NCBI RefSeq assembly: GCF_038502225.1
Contig: NC_091303.1
Span: forward strand, 25,866,300 to 25,930,299
Direction: 5' to 3'
Source of the DNA: Cherax quadricarinatus
Lineage: Eukaryota; Arthropoda; Malacostraca; Decapoda; Parastacidae
Length of the DNA: 64,000 bases
This document shows, one piece after another, positions 47,755-61,104 of the stretch (the stretch's first letter is position 1; each line of letters starts with the position of its first letter). The notes beneath the pieces were generated by a model. The model searched no databases. It was not told the origin of the DNA and saw only the letters and a program-made list of their open reading frames with translations. The translations under genes and the position numbers were made by a program.

Positions 47755-47915
47755 TATTCTCTTGCGCTACCCTCCACAGGATGGATGTGCTCTTGCGCTA
47801 CCCTCCACAGGATGGATGTGCTCTTGCGCTACCCTCCACAGGATGGATGTGCTCTTGCGCTACCCTCCACAGGATGGATGTGCTCTTGCGCTACCCTCCA
47901 CAGGATGGATGTGCG
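47755..47915. repeat. 31-bp minisatellite, 5 copies
   Basis: Unit GCGCTACCCTCCACAGGATG + GATGTGCTCTT, identical in all copies: a young array. Confidence 0.97.
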
Positions 47916-48009
47916 GTGCACAACAAACTAGCCATTTCGGTGGCAGAATTTAAATCTATGAATGAAGAAAGCTGAAAATTCTTTGTCCTTTTACACTTAC
48001 CGAGTTATC

Positions 48010-48300
48010 CCTTAGTGAGAGCATTATACTCGTTCTATAGGCTGGAATACTGCTGCATACTAACTGCCTCCTTCAAGGCAGGCCACAGGCAAAATTGCAG
48101 AACTGGAAAGTGTGCAGAGAACCTTTCACAACTCGTAAAATCTCTATCAGGCCTCTAAAATACTTCGAACTTCCTAGAAAGTAGGCCTGAAAGACAATTT
48201 CTACCTGGAAAATACTGGAGGGACTGGTCTCAAACCTAAACACCGAAATTACACGAGGCTTGCCAGACGATGAAGGATACCAACGACAGCTACAGGTTCT
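48010..48300 (+). pseudogene. LINE family A C-terminal fragment
   Basis: GGCTGGAATACTGCTGCATAC..CCTCCTTCAAGGCAGG through the LGRRCK-equivalent region near 48255. Both ends truncated, frame broken, with a small CACAGGC duplication near 48083. Confidence 0.7.
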
Positions 48301-48699
48301 CGGCAACAATACGACAACAACGAACACAACAACAGTAACGTAACGCCTGGTTCTCGTCAGCAATAAGTTAGAAGAAAAGGCAAATAATAAGAGAATGGAG
48401 CAGGGAGCTGGTGAAGAAAGAATGGAAGAAGTGAAGCGTGAACCACATCAAAACAACAGCATGAAGGAGGGAGGGAGGGAAATGAAGCAGGAGGGGGAGG
48501 AGGATAAAAAGGTAGTAGTACGAGGGTGAAGTATGAGTGAGTAGGAGGGAGAAAAAGCAGTAAAAATGGAGGGAGATGTAAGAGGGGGGAAGGAGTAAGA
48601 AAGGAAAGTCAGGAAAAGGACGGAGAAAAGACGTTAATAGGGGAGAGGAAGAAAAAGACGGGAGGAGGAGGAGGAGGAGGAGGAGGAGGAGGGATAAAC
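48301..48699. other. Purine-rich tract ending in (GGA)n
   Basis: AG-rich from 48360, with GGAGGA repeats 48660-48692. Grades into the array that follows. Confidence 0.7.
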
Positions 48700-51600
48700 C
48701 AGCAACAACAACACAAGAGCAGCAACAACAACAACACAAGAGCAGCAGCAACAACAACACAAGAGCAGCAGCAACAACAACACAAGAGCAGCAGCAACAA
48801 CACAAGAGCAGCAGCAACAACACAAGAGCAGCAGCAACAACACAAGAGCAGCAGCAACAACACAAGAGCAGCAGCAACAACAACACAAGAGCAGCAGCAA
48901 CAACAACACAAGAGCAGCAGTAACAACACAAGAGCAGCAGCAACAACACAAGAGCAGCAGCAACAACACAAGAGCAGCAGCAACAACAACACAAGAGCAG
49001 CAGTAACAACAACAGTAGCAAACAACACAAGAGCAGCAGCAACAACACACAAGAGCAGCAGCAACAACAACACAAGAGCAGCAGCAACAACAACACAAGA
49101 GCAGCAGCAACAACACAAGAGCAGCAGCAACAACACAAGAGCAGCAGCAACAACACAAGAGCAGCAGCAGCAACAACACAAGAGCAGCAGCAACAACACA
49201 AGAGCAGCAGCAACAACACAAGAGCAGCAGCAACAACAACACAAGAGCAGCAGCAACAACACAAGAGCAGCAGCAACAACACAAGAGCAGCAGCAACAAC
49301 AACACAAGAGCAGCAGCAACAACACAAGAGCAGCAGCAACAACAACACAAGAGCAGCAGCAACAACACAAGAGCAGCAGCAACAACAACACAAGAGCAGC
49401 AGTAACAACACAAGAGCAGCAGCAGCAACAACACAAGAGCAGCAGCAGCAACAACACAAGAGCAGCAGCAACAACAACACAAGAGCAGCAGCAGCAACAA
49501 CACAAGAGCAGCAGTAACAACACAAGAGCAGCAGCAGCAACAACACAAGAGCAGCAGCAGCAACAACACAAGAGCAGCAGTAACAACACAAGAGCAGCAG
49601 CAGCAACAACACAAGAGCAGCAGTAACAACACAACAGCAACAGCAACAACACAAGAGCAGCAGCAACAACACAAGAGCAGCAGCAACAACAACAATACAA
49701 GAGCAGCAGCAGCAGCAGCAACAACACAAGAGCAGCAGCAGCAACAACACAAGAGCAGCAGCAACAACACAAGAGCAGCAGCAACAACAACAACACAAGA
49801 GCAGCAGCAACAACACAAGAGCAGCAGTAACAACACAAGAGCAGCAGCAACAACAACACAAGAGCAGCAGTAACAACACAAGAGCAGCAGCAACAACACA
49901 AGAGCAGCAGCAACAACAACACAAGAGCAGCAGCAACAGCACAAGAGCAGCAGCAACAACACAAGAGCACCAGCAACAGCACAAGAGCAGTAGCAGCAAC
50001 AACATAAGAGCAGCAGCAACAACAACACAAGAGCAGCAGCAACAACACAAGAGCAGTAGCAGCAACAACACAAGAGCAGTAGCAGCAACAACACAAGAGC
50101 AGCAGCAACAACACAAGAGCAGCAGCAGCAACACAAGAGCAGCAGCAACACAAGAGCAGCAGTAACAACACAAGAGTAGCAGCAACAACAACACAAGAGC
50201 AGCAGCAACAACAACACAAGAGCAGCAGCAACAACAACACAAGAGCAGCAGCAGCAACAACACAAGAGCAGCAGCAGCAACAACACAAGAGCAGCAGTAA
50301 CAACACAAGAGCTGCAGTAACAACACAAGAGAAGCAGTAACAACACAAGAGCAGCAGCAACAACACAAGAGCAGTAGCAACACAAGAGCAGCAGCAGCAA
50401 CAACACAAGAGCAGCAGCAACAACAACACAAGAGCAGCAGCAACAACACAAGAGCAGTAGCAGCAACAACACAAGAGCAGCAGCAACAACACAAGAGCAG
50501 CAGCAACAACAACACAAGAGCAGCAGCAACAACACAAGAGCAGTAGCAGCAACAACACAAGAGCAGCAGCAACAACACAAGAGCAGCAGCAACAACAACA
50601 CAAGAGCAGCAGCAGCAACAACACAAGAGCAGCAGCAACAACACAAGAGCAGCAGCAACAACAACACAAGAGCAGCAGCAACACAAGAGCAGCAGCAGCA
50701 ACAACACAAGAGCAGCAGCAACAACACAAGAGCAGCAGCAACAACAACACAAGAGCAGCAGCAACAACAACACAAGAGCAGCAGCAACAACAACACAAGA
50801 GCAGCAGCAACAACAACACAAGAGCAGCAGCAACAACACAAGAGCAGCAGCAGCAACAACACAAGAGCAGCAGCAACACAAGAGCAGCAGCAGCAACAAC
50901 ACAAGAGCAGCAGCAGCAACAACACAAGAGCAGCAGCAACAACAACACAAGAGCAGCAGCAACAACACAAGAGCAGCAGCAGCAACAACACAAGAGCAGC
51001 AGCAGCAACAACAACACAAGAGCAGCAGCAACAACACAAGAGCAGCAGCAGCAACAACACAAGAGCAGCAACAACAACAACACAAGAGCAGAAGCAGCAA
51101 CAACACAAGAGCAGCAGCAACAACAACACAAGAGCAGCAGCAACAACAACACAAGAGCAGCAGCAACAACAACACAAGAGCAGCAGCAACAACAACACAA
51201 GAGCAGCAGCAACAACAACACAAGAGCAGCAGCAACAACAACACAAGAGCAGCAGCAGCAACAACACAAGAGCAGCAGTAACAACACAAGAGCAGCAGCA
51301 ACAACAACACAAGAGCAGCAGCAACAGCACAAGAGCAGTAGCAGCAACAACACAAGAGCAGCAGCAACAACACAAGAGCAGCAGCAACAACAACACAAGA
51401 GCAGCAGCAACAGCACAAGAGCAGTAGCAGCAACAACACAAGAGCAGCAGCAACAACAACACAAGAGCAGCAGCAACAACAACACAAGAGCAGCAGCAAC
51501 AACACAAGAGCAGTAGCAGCAACAGCACAAGAGCGGCAGCAGCAACAGCACAAGAGCGGCAGCAACAACACAAGAGCAGCAGCAACAACACAAGAGCAGC

Positions 51601-52500
51601 AGCAACAACACAAGAGCAGCAGCAACAACAACACAAGAGCAGCAGCAACAACAACACAAGAGCAGCAGCAACAGCACAAGAGCAGTAGCAGCAACAACAC
51701 AAGAGCAGCAGCAGCAACAACACAAGAGCAGTAGCAGCAACAACACAAGAGCAGAAGCAGCAACAACACAAGAGCAGCAGCAGCAACAACACAAGAGCAG
51801 TAGCAGCAACAACACAAGAGCAGCAGCAGCAACAACACAAGAGCAGAAGCAGCAACAACACAAGAGCAGCAGCAGCAACAACACAAGAGCAGAAGCAGCA
51901 ACAACACAAGAGCAGCAGCAGCAGCAACACAAGAGCAGCAGTAACAACACGAGAGCAGCAGCAGCAACAACACAAGAGCAGCAGCAGCAACAACACGAGA
52001 GCAGCAGCAACAACACGAGAGCAGCAGCAACAACACGAGAACAGAAGCAATAACACAAGAGCAGCAGCAACAACACGAGAGCAGCAGCAACAACACAAGA
52101 GCAGCAGCAGCAACAACACAAGAGCAGAAGCAGCAACAACACAAGAGCAGCAGCAGCAACAACACAAGAGCAGTAGCAGCAACAACACAAGAGCAGCAGC
52201 AACAACAACACAAGAGCAGCAGCAACAACACAAAAGCAGCAGCAACAACACGAGCAGCAGCAGCAACAACACGAGCAGCAGCAGCAACAACACGAGCAGC
52301 AGCAGCAACAACACGAGCAGCAGCAGCAACAACACGAGCAGCAGCAGCAACAACACGAGCAGCAGCAGCAACAACACGAGAGCAGAAGCAACAACACGAG
52401 AGCAGAAGCAACAACACAAGAGCAGCAGCAACAACACGAGAGCAGCAGCAACAACACAAGAGCAGTAGCAGCAACAACAGAAGAGCAGCAGCAGCAACAC
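48700..52500. repeat. 20-bp AAC/AGC array, about 3.8 kb
   Basis: Unit CAACAACACAAGAGCAGCAG (20 bp) with frequent +3 (23) variants gaining AAC or AGC, plus CACGAG and AGTAGC variants near the right. The period is 2 modulo 3 and the minus strand lacks stop words, so all three minus frames stay open for over 1300 codons (Leu, Cys, Val, Ala runs). The array continues at 54883-56432 beyond a LINE insertion. Confidence 0.97.
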
Positions 52501-52505
52501 AAGCA

Positions 52506-54882
52506 TAGCAACCTGGAGGTCATTTCGGGGATCAACGCCACCGGGGCCCGGTCCATGACCAGGCCTCCCGGTGAACAGGGCCTGATCAACCAGGCTGTTA
52601 CTGCTGGCCGCACGCAGTCCAACGTACGAGCCACAGCCCGGCTGATCCCGCACTGACTTTAGGTATCTGTCCAGCTCTCTCTTGAAGGCAGCCAAGGGTT
52701 TATTGGTAATTCCCCTAATGCTTGATGGGAGGCTGTTGAACAGTCTTGGGCCCCGGACACTTATGGTGTTTTCCCTTAGTGTACCAATGGCGCCCCTACT
52801 TTTAACTGGGGGCATTTTGCATCGCCTGCCCAGTCTTTTACTTTCGTAGGGAGTGATTTCTGTGTGCAGATTTGGGATCATTCCTTCCAGGATTTTCCAA
52901 GTGTAGATTATGATATATCTCTCCCTCTTGCGTTCCAACGAGTACAGGTCAAGTGCTTCCAAGCGTTCCCAGTAGTTAAGGTGCTTGACAGAACTTATAC
53001 GTGCAGTAAAGGATCTCTGTACACTCTCTAGATCTGCGATTTCACCTTCTTTGAATGGAGATGTTAATGTACAGCAGTATTCCAGCCTAGAGAGAACAAG
53101 TGATTTGAAAAGGAACATCATTGGCTTGGCATCTCTCGTTTTGAACGTTCTCATTATCCATCCTATCATTTTCTTTGCACATGCGATCGTGGCACTGTTG
53201 TGATCCTTGAAAGTGAGATCCTCAGACATTACTACTCCCAGGTACCTTACATTATTTTTCCGCTCTATTGTATGGCCAGAGTCTGTAGTATACTCTGTTC
53301 TAGTTATTATCTCTCCCAGTTTTCCATAACGGAGTAGTTGGAATTTGTCCTCATTGAACATCATATTGTTTACCGTTGCCCACTGGAAAACTTTGTTTAT
53401 ATCTTCTTGGAGGTTAACCGCGTCCTCAGCAGATGACAGCCTCATGCAGATCCTAGTATCATCCGCAAAGGATGATACGGTGCTGTGGTGTATATCTCTG
53501 TCTGTCTGATATGAGGATAAGGAATAAGATGGCGGCGAGTACTGTGCCTTGTGAAACAGAGCTCTTCACTATGGCAGCCTCGGATTTAAGTCTGTTGACC
53601 ACTACTCTTTGTGTTCGATTTGATAGGAAGTTGAAGATCCATCTCCCCACTTTCCCAGTTATTCCTTTACCACGTATTTTATGGGCTATTATGCCATGAT
53701 CGCATTTGTCAATTGCTTTTGCAAAGTCTGTGTATATTACACCTGCATTCTGATTTTCTTCCAGTGTATCCAAGGCCATATCATAGTGATCCAGTAGTTG
53801 TGAGAGGCAGGAGCGACCTGCCCTGAACCCATGTTGCCCTGGATTGTGCAGATTTTGGGAATCCAGGTGATTTGCAATCCTGCTTCTTAGCACTCTTTCA
53901 AAGATTTTTATGATGTGGGACGTCAGAGCTATTAGTCTGTAGTTCTTAGCTAATGCTTTGCTACCACCTTTATGGAGTGGGGCTATATCCGTTGTTTTAA
54001 GTGACTGTGGAATTTCACCCATGTCCAAGCTCCTTCTCCATAGTGTACTTAGGGCACGCGAGAGGGGTTTGTTGCAGTTCTTAATGAATACAGAGTTCCA
54101 CGAGTCTGGGCCAGGGGCTGAGTGCATGGGCATGTTGTCAATGACTTTTTCGAAATCTATCGGAGTTAGGGTGATGTCGGAAATCTGGCATACATTTATG
54201 GAGTTTTGAGGCTCATTCATGAAGAAATCATTTGGGTCGTCGATCCTCAGACTGATTAGTGGTTCACTAAACACAAGAGTCGTACTGGGATTTCAATATT
54301 TCACTCATTTCCTTGTTGTCATCTGTGTAAGTCCCATCCTGTCTGAGTAAAGGCCCGAAACTAGATGTGGTATTTTCCTTGTTTTTGACATATGAGAAGA
54401 AATGTTTTGAATTTCTTTCAATTTCACTAATAGCTTTAAGCTCCTGTCTCTCCTGGTTCCTGTAAGAGTCATTTAACTTAAGTTCGATAGTTTCCACTTC
54501 CCTGGTCAGCGCCTCCTTTTGTGTATCAGATATTCTAGCACTCCTGAGGAGCTCAGTGACTCTTCGTCGTCTTCTGTAGAGGGAGCGTCTTTCTCTCTCC
54601 AGTTTACTCCTGCTCTTCTTCTTAGGGGAATGTGCCTAGAACATGCTTCAGCTGCCAGGAAGTTGATCCTTTCAAGGCACTGGTTTGGATCCATGTCATT
54701 TAAGATATCTTCCCAACATGTTTCATTTAGGACATGGTTTACCTGGTCCCAGTTGATGTTCTTGTTACTGAAGTTGTATTTTGTGAAGACACCTTCACAG
54801 GTACATGCATTCTGCTGATCAGAACCCCAATGCATGTACGTCTGGACTTCGATTAGGTTGTGATCGGAATTAGTTGTTTTTG
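52506..54882 (-). pseudogene. LINE family A, best copy: EN end, RT and C-terminus, frameshifted
   Basis: The most complete family A copy, inserted in the 20-bp array. On the minus strand from 54882: the end of the endonuclease (SDHNLIEVQ, the SDH motif of apurinic-type endonucleases), a linker (54510-54860), KHFFSYVKNKENTTSS (54290-54480), RT fingers and palm at 53520-54274 (GPDSWNSVFIKNC, YRLIALTS, GFRAGRSCLSQLLDHYD, YTDFAKAIDKCDHG), the SSFADDTR active site near 53460-53480, and thumb plus C-terminus to about 52570. Frame shifts lie near 54505, 54272 and 53505; the active-site residues themselves are intact. The first part of the endonuclease is missing. Both flanks read AGCAGCAGCAACACAAG, a possible 17-bp target duplication. 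Confidence 0.9.
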
Positions 54883-56432
54883 AGCAGCAGCAACACAAGA
54901 GCAGCAACAACACAAGAGCAGCAGCAACAACACAAGAGCAACAGCAGCAACAACACAAGACCAGTAGCAGCAACAACACAAGAGTAGCAGAAGTAGCAAC
55001 AACACAAGAGTAATAGCAGCAACAACACAAGAGTAATAGCAGCAACAACACAAGAGCAGCAGCAGTAGCAATAACACAAGAGCAGCAGCAGCAACAGAAG
55101 AGCAGCAGTAGCAACAACACAAGAGCAGCAGCAACAACACAAAAGCAGCAGCAGCAGCAGCAACAAAAGAGCAGCAGCAACAACAACACAAGAGCAGGAA
55201 CAACACAAAAGCAACAACAGCAACACAAGAGCAACAGCAGCAACAACACAAGAGCAGCAGCAGCAGTAACAACACAAGAGCAGCAGCAGCAGTAACAACA
55301 CAAGAGCAGCAGCAGCAACAACACAAGAGCAGCAGCAGCAGTAACAACAATACAAGAGCAGCATCAACACAAGAGCAGCAGCAGCAATAACACAAGAGCA
55401 GCAGCAGCAACAACACAAGAGCAGCAGCAGCAACACAAGAGCAGCAGTAACAACAACAAAAGAGCATCACCAGCAGCAACAACACGAGAGCAGAAGCAGC
55501 AGCAACAACAACACAAGAGCAGCAGCAGCAACACAAGAGCAGCAGTAACAACAACAAGAGCAGCAGCAGCAACAACAACAGCAAGCAACAACACAAGAGC
55601 ATAGCAGAGCAGTAGCAACAACACAAGAGCAGCAGCAACAACAACACAAGAGCAGCAGCAACAACACAACAGCAACAACACAAGAGCAACAACACAAGAG
55701 CAGTAGCAACAACACAAGAGCAGCAGCAACAACACAAGAGCAGCAGCAACAACACAAGAGCAGCAGCAGCAGTAGCACCAACACAAGAGCAGTAGCAGCA
55801 ATAACACAAGAGCAGCAGCAGCAACAATACAAGAGCAGCAGCAACAACAAAAGAGCATCAGCAGCAGCAGCAGCAACAACACGAGAGCAGCAGCAGCAAC
55901 AACAACACAAGAGCAGCAACAACACAAGAGCAGTAGCAACAACACAAGAGCAACAGCAACAACACAAGAGCAGTAGCAGCAGCAACAACACAAGAGCAGC
56001 AGCAACAACACAAGAGCAGTAGCAGCAGCAACAACACAAGAGCAGCAGCAGCAACACAAGAGCAGCAACAGCAACAGAAGAGTAGCATCAACACAAGAGC
56101 AGCAATAGCAACACAAGAGCAGCAACAGCAACAGAAGAGTAGCAGCAACACAAGAGCAGCAATAGCAACACAAGAGCAGCAACAGCAACACAAGAGCAGC
56201 AGCAAGAGCAACACAAGAGCAGCAACAGCAACACAATAGTAGCAACAGAAGAGTAGCAGCAACACAAGAGCAGCAATAGCAACACAAGAGTAGCAATAGC
56301 AACACAGGAGTAGCAGCAACAGCAACACAAGAGTAGCAGCAACAGCAACACAAGAGTAGCAGCAACACAAGAGCAGCAATAGCAACACAAGAGTAGCAGC
56401 AACAGCAACACAAGAGCAGCAACAGCAGTGTG
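54883..56432. repeat. 20-bp AAC/AGC array, second segment
   Basis: Continuation of the 48.7-52.5 kb array, more irregular (AGTAGC, AATAGC and AAAAGAG variants, units of 15-24 bp). Long minus frames here are also composition artefacts. Confidence 0.96.
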
Positions 56433-56605
56433 TACAAGGTGGGGAGGTGAACACAAGGGAACACCAAAATTAGTGTCCCTTAATATTCTTTGTAGACACG
56501 AAATGACCGTCTTCCTGTAGTTATACGGTGCCAGCTATAGTAGTGCCTGGCCCTGTGTGGCACTCCACTCCCACCTACCACTGACAGCGCCACCCATCTT
56601 TGTCG
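56433..56605. other. Unassigned spacer
   Basis: No gene evidence. Confidence 0.4.
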
Positions 56606-57436
56606 GTTTAGATATCAGTGCCACACATCACAGTGTACACATCAGTGGCACACATCACAGTGTACACATCAGTGCCACACATCACAGTATAGACATCAGT
56701 ACCACACATCACAGTGTAGACATCAGTACCACACATCACAGTGTAGACATCAGTACCACACATCACAGTGTAGACATCAGTACCACACATCACAGTGTAG
56801 ATATCAGTGCCACACATCACAGTGTACACATTAGTGCCACACATCACAGTGTAGATATCAGTACCACACATCACAATGTAGACATCAGTACCACACATCA
56901 CCATGTAGACATCAGTACCACACATCACAGTGTAGATATCAGTGTACACATTAGTGCCACACATCACAGTGTAGATATCAGTACCACACATCACAGTGTA
57001 GACATCAGTACCACACATCACAGTGCACACATCAGTACCACACATCACCATGTAGACATCAGTACCACACATCACCATGTAGACATCAGTACCACACATC
57101 ACCATGTAAACATCAGTACCACACATCACAGTGTAGATATCAGTGCCACACATCGCAGTGTAGATATCAGTGCCACACATCGCAGTGTAGATATCAGCGC
57201 CACACATCGCAGTGTAGATATCAGCGCCACACATCACAGCGTACACAGTGCCACACATCAGTGTACGCATCAGTACCACACATCACAGTGTAGATATCAG
57301 TGGCACACATCACAGTGTACACATCAGTGGCACACATCACAGTGTAGACATCAGTACCACATATCACAGTGTACACATCAGTGGCACACATCACAGTGTA
57401 GACATCAATGCCACACATCACAGCGTAGACATCTCT
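56606..57436. repeat. 27-bp minisatellite, about 30 copies
   Basis: Unit CACACATCACAGTGTAGACA + TCAGTAC, with GTGCC, GTGGC, GATATC and CACCATG variants. The 27-bp period is nine codons, so each frame repeats a fixed nonapeptide (for example the ISTTHHSVD and TVMCGTDVY types), producing frames of 223-299 codons on both strands. Confidence 0.96.
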
Positions 57437-57484
57437 GTCTACCTGGTTCTCACTAGAGTCAAGTGTTTCCTCTTTAAATCAATA

Positions 57485-57725
57485 ACTTGCAAGTGGCTCA
57501 GTAGGTAGCGCCTTCAGCTCGTACACTGAGGATTCGTGGTTTGATCCCCCAGTACAGGTGAGCATATTTCCTAACACCTGACCACCTAACAGTAGGTAGG
57601 TACAGTACCTGGGTTTAGTCGACAGTTGTGGGTGGCATGCCAGGGGGTGGTAGTATACTTTAGAGCTGGGGTTTTAAATGAGCTAAGGTAGGATAGCAAT
57701 TCTTAGCCTGTAAATACAACTGTGT
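57485..57725 (+). mobile_element. tRNA-headed SINE, apparently complete
   Basis: Head: AGTGGCTCAGTAGGTAGCG (A box, 57492-57510) and GTGGTTTGATCCCCC (B box, 57536-57550), 33 bases apart. Body through CAGTAGGTAGGTACAGTACC to a tail ATGAGCTAAGGTAGGATAGC..CTTAGCCTGTAAATAC. The tail recurs at 42340-42440. Transcription by pol III from the internal promoter is the expected mode. Confidence 0.75.
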
Positions 57726-58899
57726 AAGAACAACAACAATAATGCAGTCGTCTAGTAAGACAAAATTTGATTACTGTTGAAAGAAAAAAAAAGCTGTTAT
57801 AGCAAACAATAAACTTTTATTTCTAGTGCTCACTGTTATCTGCGCCTACAAGTGCTTAACGAAAGTACAAAAAATAGCAAGCAATCAAGCCAGAAAGCCA
57901 CTCATCAAGTCAGGAAGGCAGGCTAGAAGAGGGAGGCGGCGTGGCTGAGGCGACTCCTGGGGTCCTGTGTTTTCTATCCTCTCTTTGTCCGGCGCAACAT
58001 TAATCAGAGGGACCTTCCTTGGCCACCAAACGACCTCAGTAATGACCTAAGCTTCCCGCTTCCTGTACCTCACCGCTTCCCCACCCCAACACTTTCCTCC
58101 ACACACTCAACCTTCAATTTCTGCTGCTCTTCACTTTGATAAATAATCAACTTTTTTTTCTACAAAGAACAATTTACAATTGATTGAGGAATATATGATA
58201 TTACTGACAATAAATTATAGAAACCCCTGGCTATGTAGAACATTTCGGCCAGAATTAAATAATCTTCTATCTACGGGATGAATAATTAATTTGGTTTACA
58301 AGAATGTTAAACTTTAACACTTCGGTTTATGATTATGACACTTTTGAAATTTTGTGTAAAACAATTAGTTGGAATTTTTAGTAAAGCAATGTTATAACGT
58401 TTGTATCAGTCACTACAAATGTTAGTGAAATACAAATGTTGGTGAAATACAAGTTAATTCATAAAAAAATAACAAAAAATATAACTATCTAGTTTGGAAA
58501 GGTGACTTGTATTCTTCTTCTTCTTATGACCAGAGCTTTGGTAAGATGGGTAAGGAAGAAGGATGGGTAAGGACAGAAATATTGGAAAAGGGTGGGAGGG
58601 GGGAGAGAGGTAGGATATAAAAGGTAAGTGACACAACCACTTTGGTGTAATTTAAAAAGTATGCGTGGAATAATAAAATATTCTTGAAGGTGTATAATAC
58701 TAACCCATCAGAGTCATACAGATATAACAGATATATAAGTACATGACTCTGAACTGGTGGTAAATATACAAGTTGCAATTTTTTTTTGCGCGATTGCACA
58801 ACGGATATTTAAACCACAATGAAGGCAATAATTTTCTGGCCAATTTATAAAGAATTACTTGACACAATAGCTTCTTACAAGGTGGTGTCCCGCCATAGT
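57726..58899. other. AT-rich stretch without a supported gene
   Basis: Short frames only (60-90 codons, no domains). 57860-58080 is the least repeat-like part, with mixed composition, and could be old unique DNA. Two GAAATACAA words sit at 58427-58450. Confidence 0.4.
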
Positions 58900-59410
58900 A
58901 AATGTAGCATAATTTTAACAGTACAATGTTATACAAGATGTCTCCCTAATTGGGGGCGATGATTTTCTTAGTAAACATAGAAGAGTTCTGGTGTTACCCA
59001 ATCATCTTCATCTGCAGGGAGGTTGCTTAATATCATTAGTCGATGGTAATCGTCTTATGGATAAAACGACGGACCCTCTGTGGGAGAGTCATTCTTTGAG
59101 TCCTGTGAGGAGGAGTATTGATGATATAATCCGTGGTACTTTCAACTTGGACTTGTATTAAGTACTGAAATTACAATACAAAATATAATAAAACAACATA
59201 TGCCTTTCTAACAATATGTGGGAGTTGAAACATGAAGAACAGGGACAGGATTGGATGAAAACAGCAGGTTTGAAGATTTGTTTATCATTAAGATAAGGAG
59301 GTGCTTTTTAAGAGCAGCTTTGATGTGGCTGGCAGACAGGAAACCTTTGGAATCTTCAGACAGAGAGTTCCAGATTTTAGGGCCTTTTATGCGCATTGAG
59401 TTTTTACATT
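58900..59410 (-). pseudogene. Third LINE type, C-terminal tail and probable 3' UTR
   Basis: On the minus strand 59208-59396 codes RIKGPKIWNSLSEDSKGF then AALKKHLLILM, the pattern (G.xxWNSLP, then FKKxLKxxLL) that ends many CR1/L2/jockey-type reverse transcriptases, followed by a stop. It is not family A or B. The AT-rich sequence down to about 58900 is likely its 3' UTR; ending not defined. Confidence 0.55.
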
Positions 59411-59639
59411 ATCCTGTCTTCATGGTGCACTAACACCGTCTCTCTCCACATCAACCCGCACCACATTCACTCTCACAACAATACTTTGCCCACACAGTCA
59501 ATACGACAGTAATTCGTACCCGCCCATACTGTCAACACACGACAGCAGTCAATACTGGCTCAGTCACCACAACAGTCAGAACTCCCACACTAAAACTGGC
59601 CACTTTACCCCTTCGTTAACACCTCATTTCCAGTATTCC
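59411..59639. other. Unassigned spacer
   Basis: CA-rich with ACACAGTCAATACGACAGT words; no gene. Confidence 0.4.
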
Positions 59640-60080
59640 TCCCCCCTACTTACCATGGCTCTGATCATAGTTCCGTTCCGTCCTTCCCGTGACCAGGAGA
59701 TCTGGTCATATCTCTTGGTTGATGGTGTGGTCAGACTGCTAGTGCTCGCTGCAACCAGTCCCACGTAAGGATCACAGCATGGTTGATCAGAATATGTTGG
59801 AAGGAATTTGTCAGAATCTCTCGATGACTGTTAGGGGTCTGTCTAATTCTCATTTTATATAAAGGACGTTAAAATTCTACATTTTTTATACTCAATAAGT
59901 CATCCACTAGCTTACTGCATCCCTGATTTTCATTGGGTATTTTGCAACGTCTTCTATGTTTCCCACCATCGTCAGGGATTATTTCAACGTGTAGATTTGG
60001 AAACAGTTTCTGCAGTATTTCCGTGTAAATTCTGTGTGCTTGACATCTTAGCACTTTCCTCTCTTTGTTTTCCTCACTTT
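59640..60080 (-). pseudogene. LINE family A-like C-terminal fragment
   Basis: Minus-strand: ILQKLFPNLHVEIIPDDGGK and RRRCKIPNENQGCSKLVD regions at 59870-60050, then a tail with CTGGTCATATCTC..GATGGTGTGGTCAGAC. Diverged from the other copies; broken frame. Confidence 0.65.
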
Positions 60081-60129
60081 GCTTTTAGTTTTCATTTATT
60101 GATTAACAAGAGGAAATCTCTTGATCAGG

Positions 60130-60460
60130 CGGCAGGAGGGGCACACCTGTGACCGATTTCAAGAGTACTTCTACCTTCGTAGTCTGGGCTAAGGCCAGAT
60201 TTCCTTAATGAATGTTGCTGTTAGCAGCTTGCAGCCCTACATACCATCACAAACTGGTTGATTTACCACGTTTTGCAGGTTCTTGCTATAAAACTTCAAC
60301 CTTTGCTCCAATAATATTACAGGTGCGTCTAACAGATCAAACAACTGTGAACCACAAATGTTGACACTGTGTTATTCAACTGGGTCTATGGCATCCTTGT
60401 TTTTCACTAGGTTTTGTAAACTTTCCTATCCTATTATGTTACCACCAGTATCTCTCACTC
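60130..60460 (-). mobile_element. LINE 3' fragment
   Basis: ATTTCAAGAGTACTTCTACC, GTCTGGGCTAAGGCC and CATCACAAACTGGTTGATT mark the same LINE 3' end; then a degraded C-terminal part. Confidence 0.5.
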
Positions 60461-60469
60461 CAGTATGTT

Positions 60470-61104
60470 ATGATAATAAGGAAACTCGATGCCGCCGATT
60501 GGCTTCAAATTTTCAATGCTTGTACAGTAATTGGAGTGAGATTCTTGGAACAACTGGCATGTGCATGTTCCCTGTGACCAAAGGTGCTGAACCCATTGCC
60601 TCCTAATTCGACGACGATGAATGCCTTTCCAGATCAGCTTCAAACTTTCACCACTGGTGAATTTTATTAAAAGAAAGGTTGGCACTCATTTTGAGCTGTA
60701 TAAATCTCAATTTGCCAATTTTCTTAATATGTTTTCCATATAATAACTAAACAATGCCTCTTCTGATCAGCTTCACACCCAAAACGCTGATGTATCTTAA
60801 CCGAAGTATTTTCGCATTGCTTTCAGACTGTGTAGTTGTCAATCTGTCAATTTTAAGCAACTTATCAAATTGGATTATCCTAAAAATTAAAAATCAAATC
60901 TTTCATATAGGACTGTTAAGAATTTGAAATAGAATGATAATTTTTTTAGAGCATTTTAAATTTAATGAGGATAGACTTTCCTATTTCCAAGATATTGGTC
61001 TCTCTGAGATAAGAGAATACCTCTTCAATTTAGCTTCAAGCTGGTGTTTCTTGGTGGAAGGTTTGAATTAAATTGGGAGCTGTGTATGCCCTAATGTGTC
61101 ATTT
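60470..61104. other. Unassigned stretch with a dispersed 35-bp motif
   Basis: GAATGCCT-TCC-GATCAGCTTCAAA-like words recur at about 60478, 60621, 60750 and 61011, and once more at 61758, after the next LINE fragment. Spacing is irregular. The motif is not otherwise in the window; origin unknown. Confidence 0.45.

Noticed and set aside
48368..53445. Open frames of 1341-1603 codons on the minus strand
   Set aside because: They are readings of a 20/23-bp repeat without stop words in any minus frame, joined to a LINE C-terminus; all three frames are equally open.
56557..57456. Repetitive secreted protein (nonapeptide repeats)
   Set aside because: 27 bp is a multiple of three, so both strands give repeated peptides; no signal peptide or non-repeat flank.
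57485..57560. Functional tRNA genes at 57.5, 18.0, 3.4 and 31.3-31.7 kb
   Set aside because: A and B boxes are present but no convincing acceptor stem or cloverleaf; the sequences recur with SINE bodies and target duplications.
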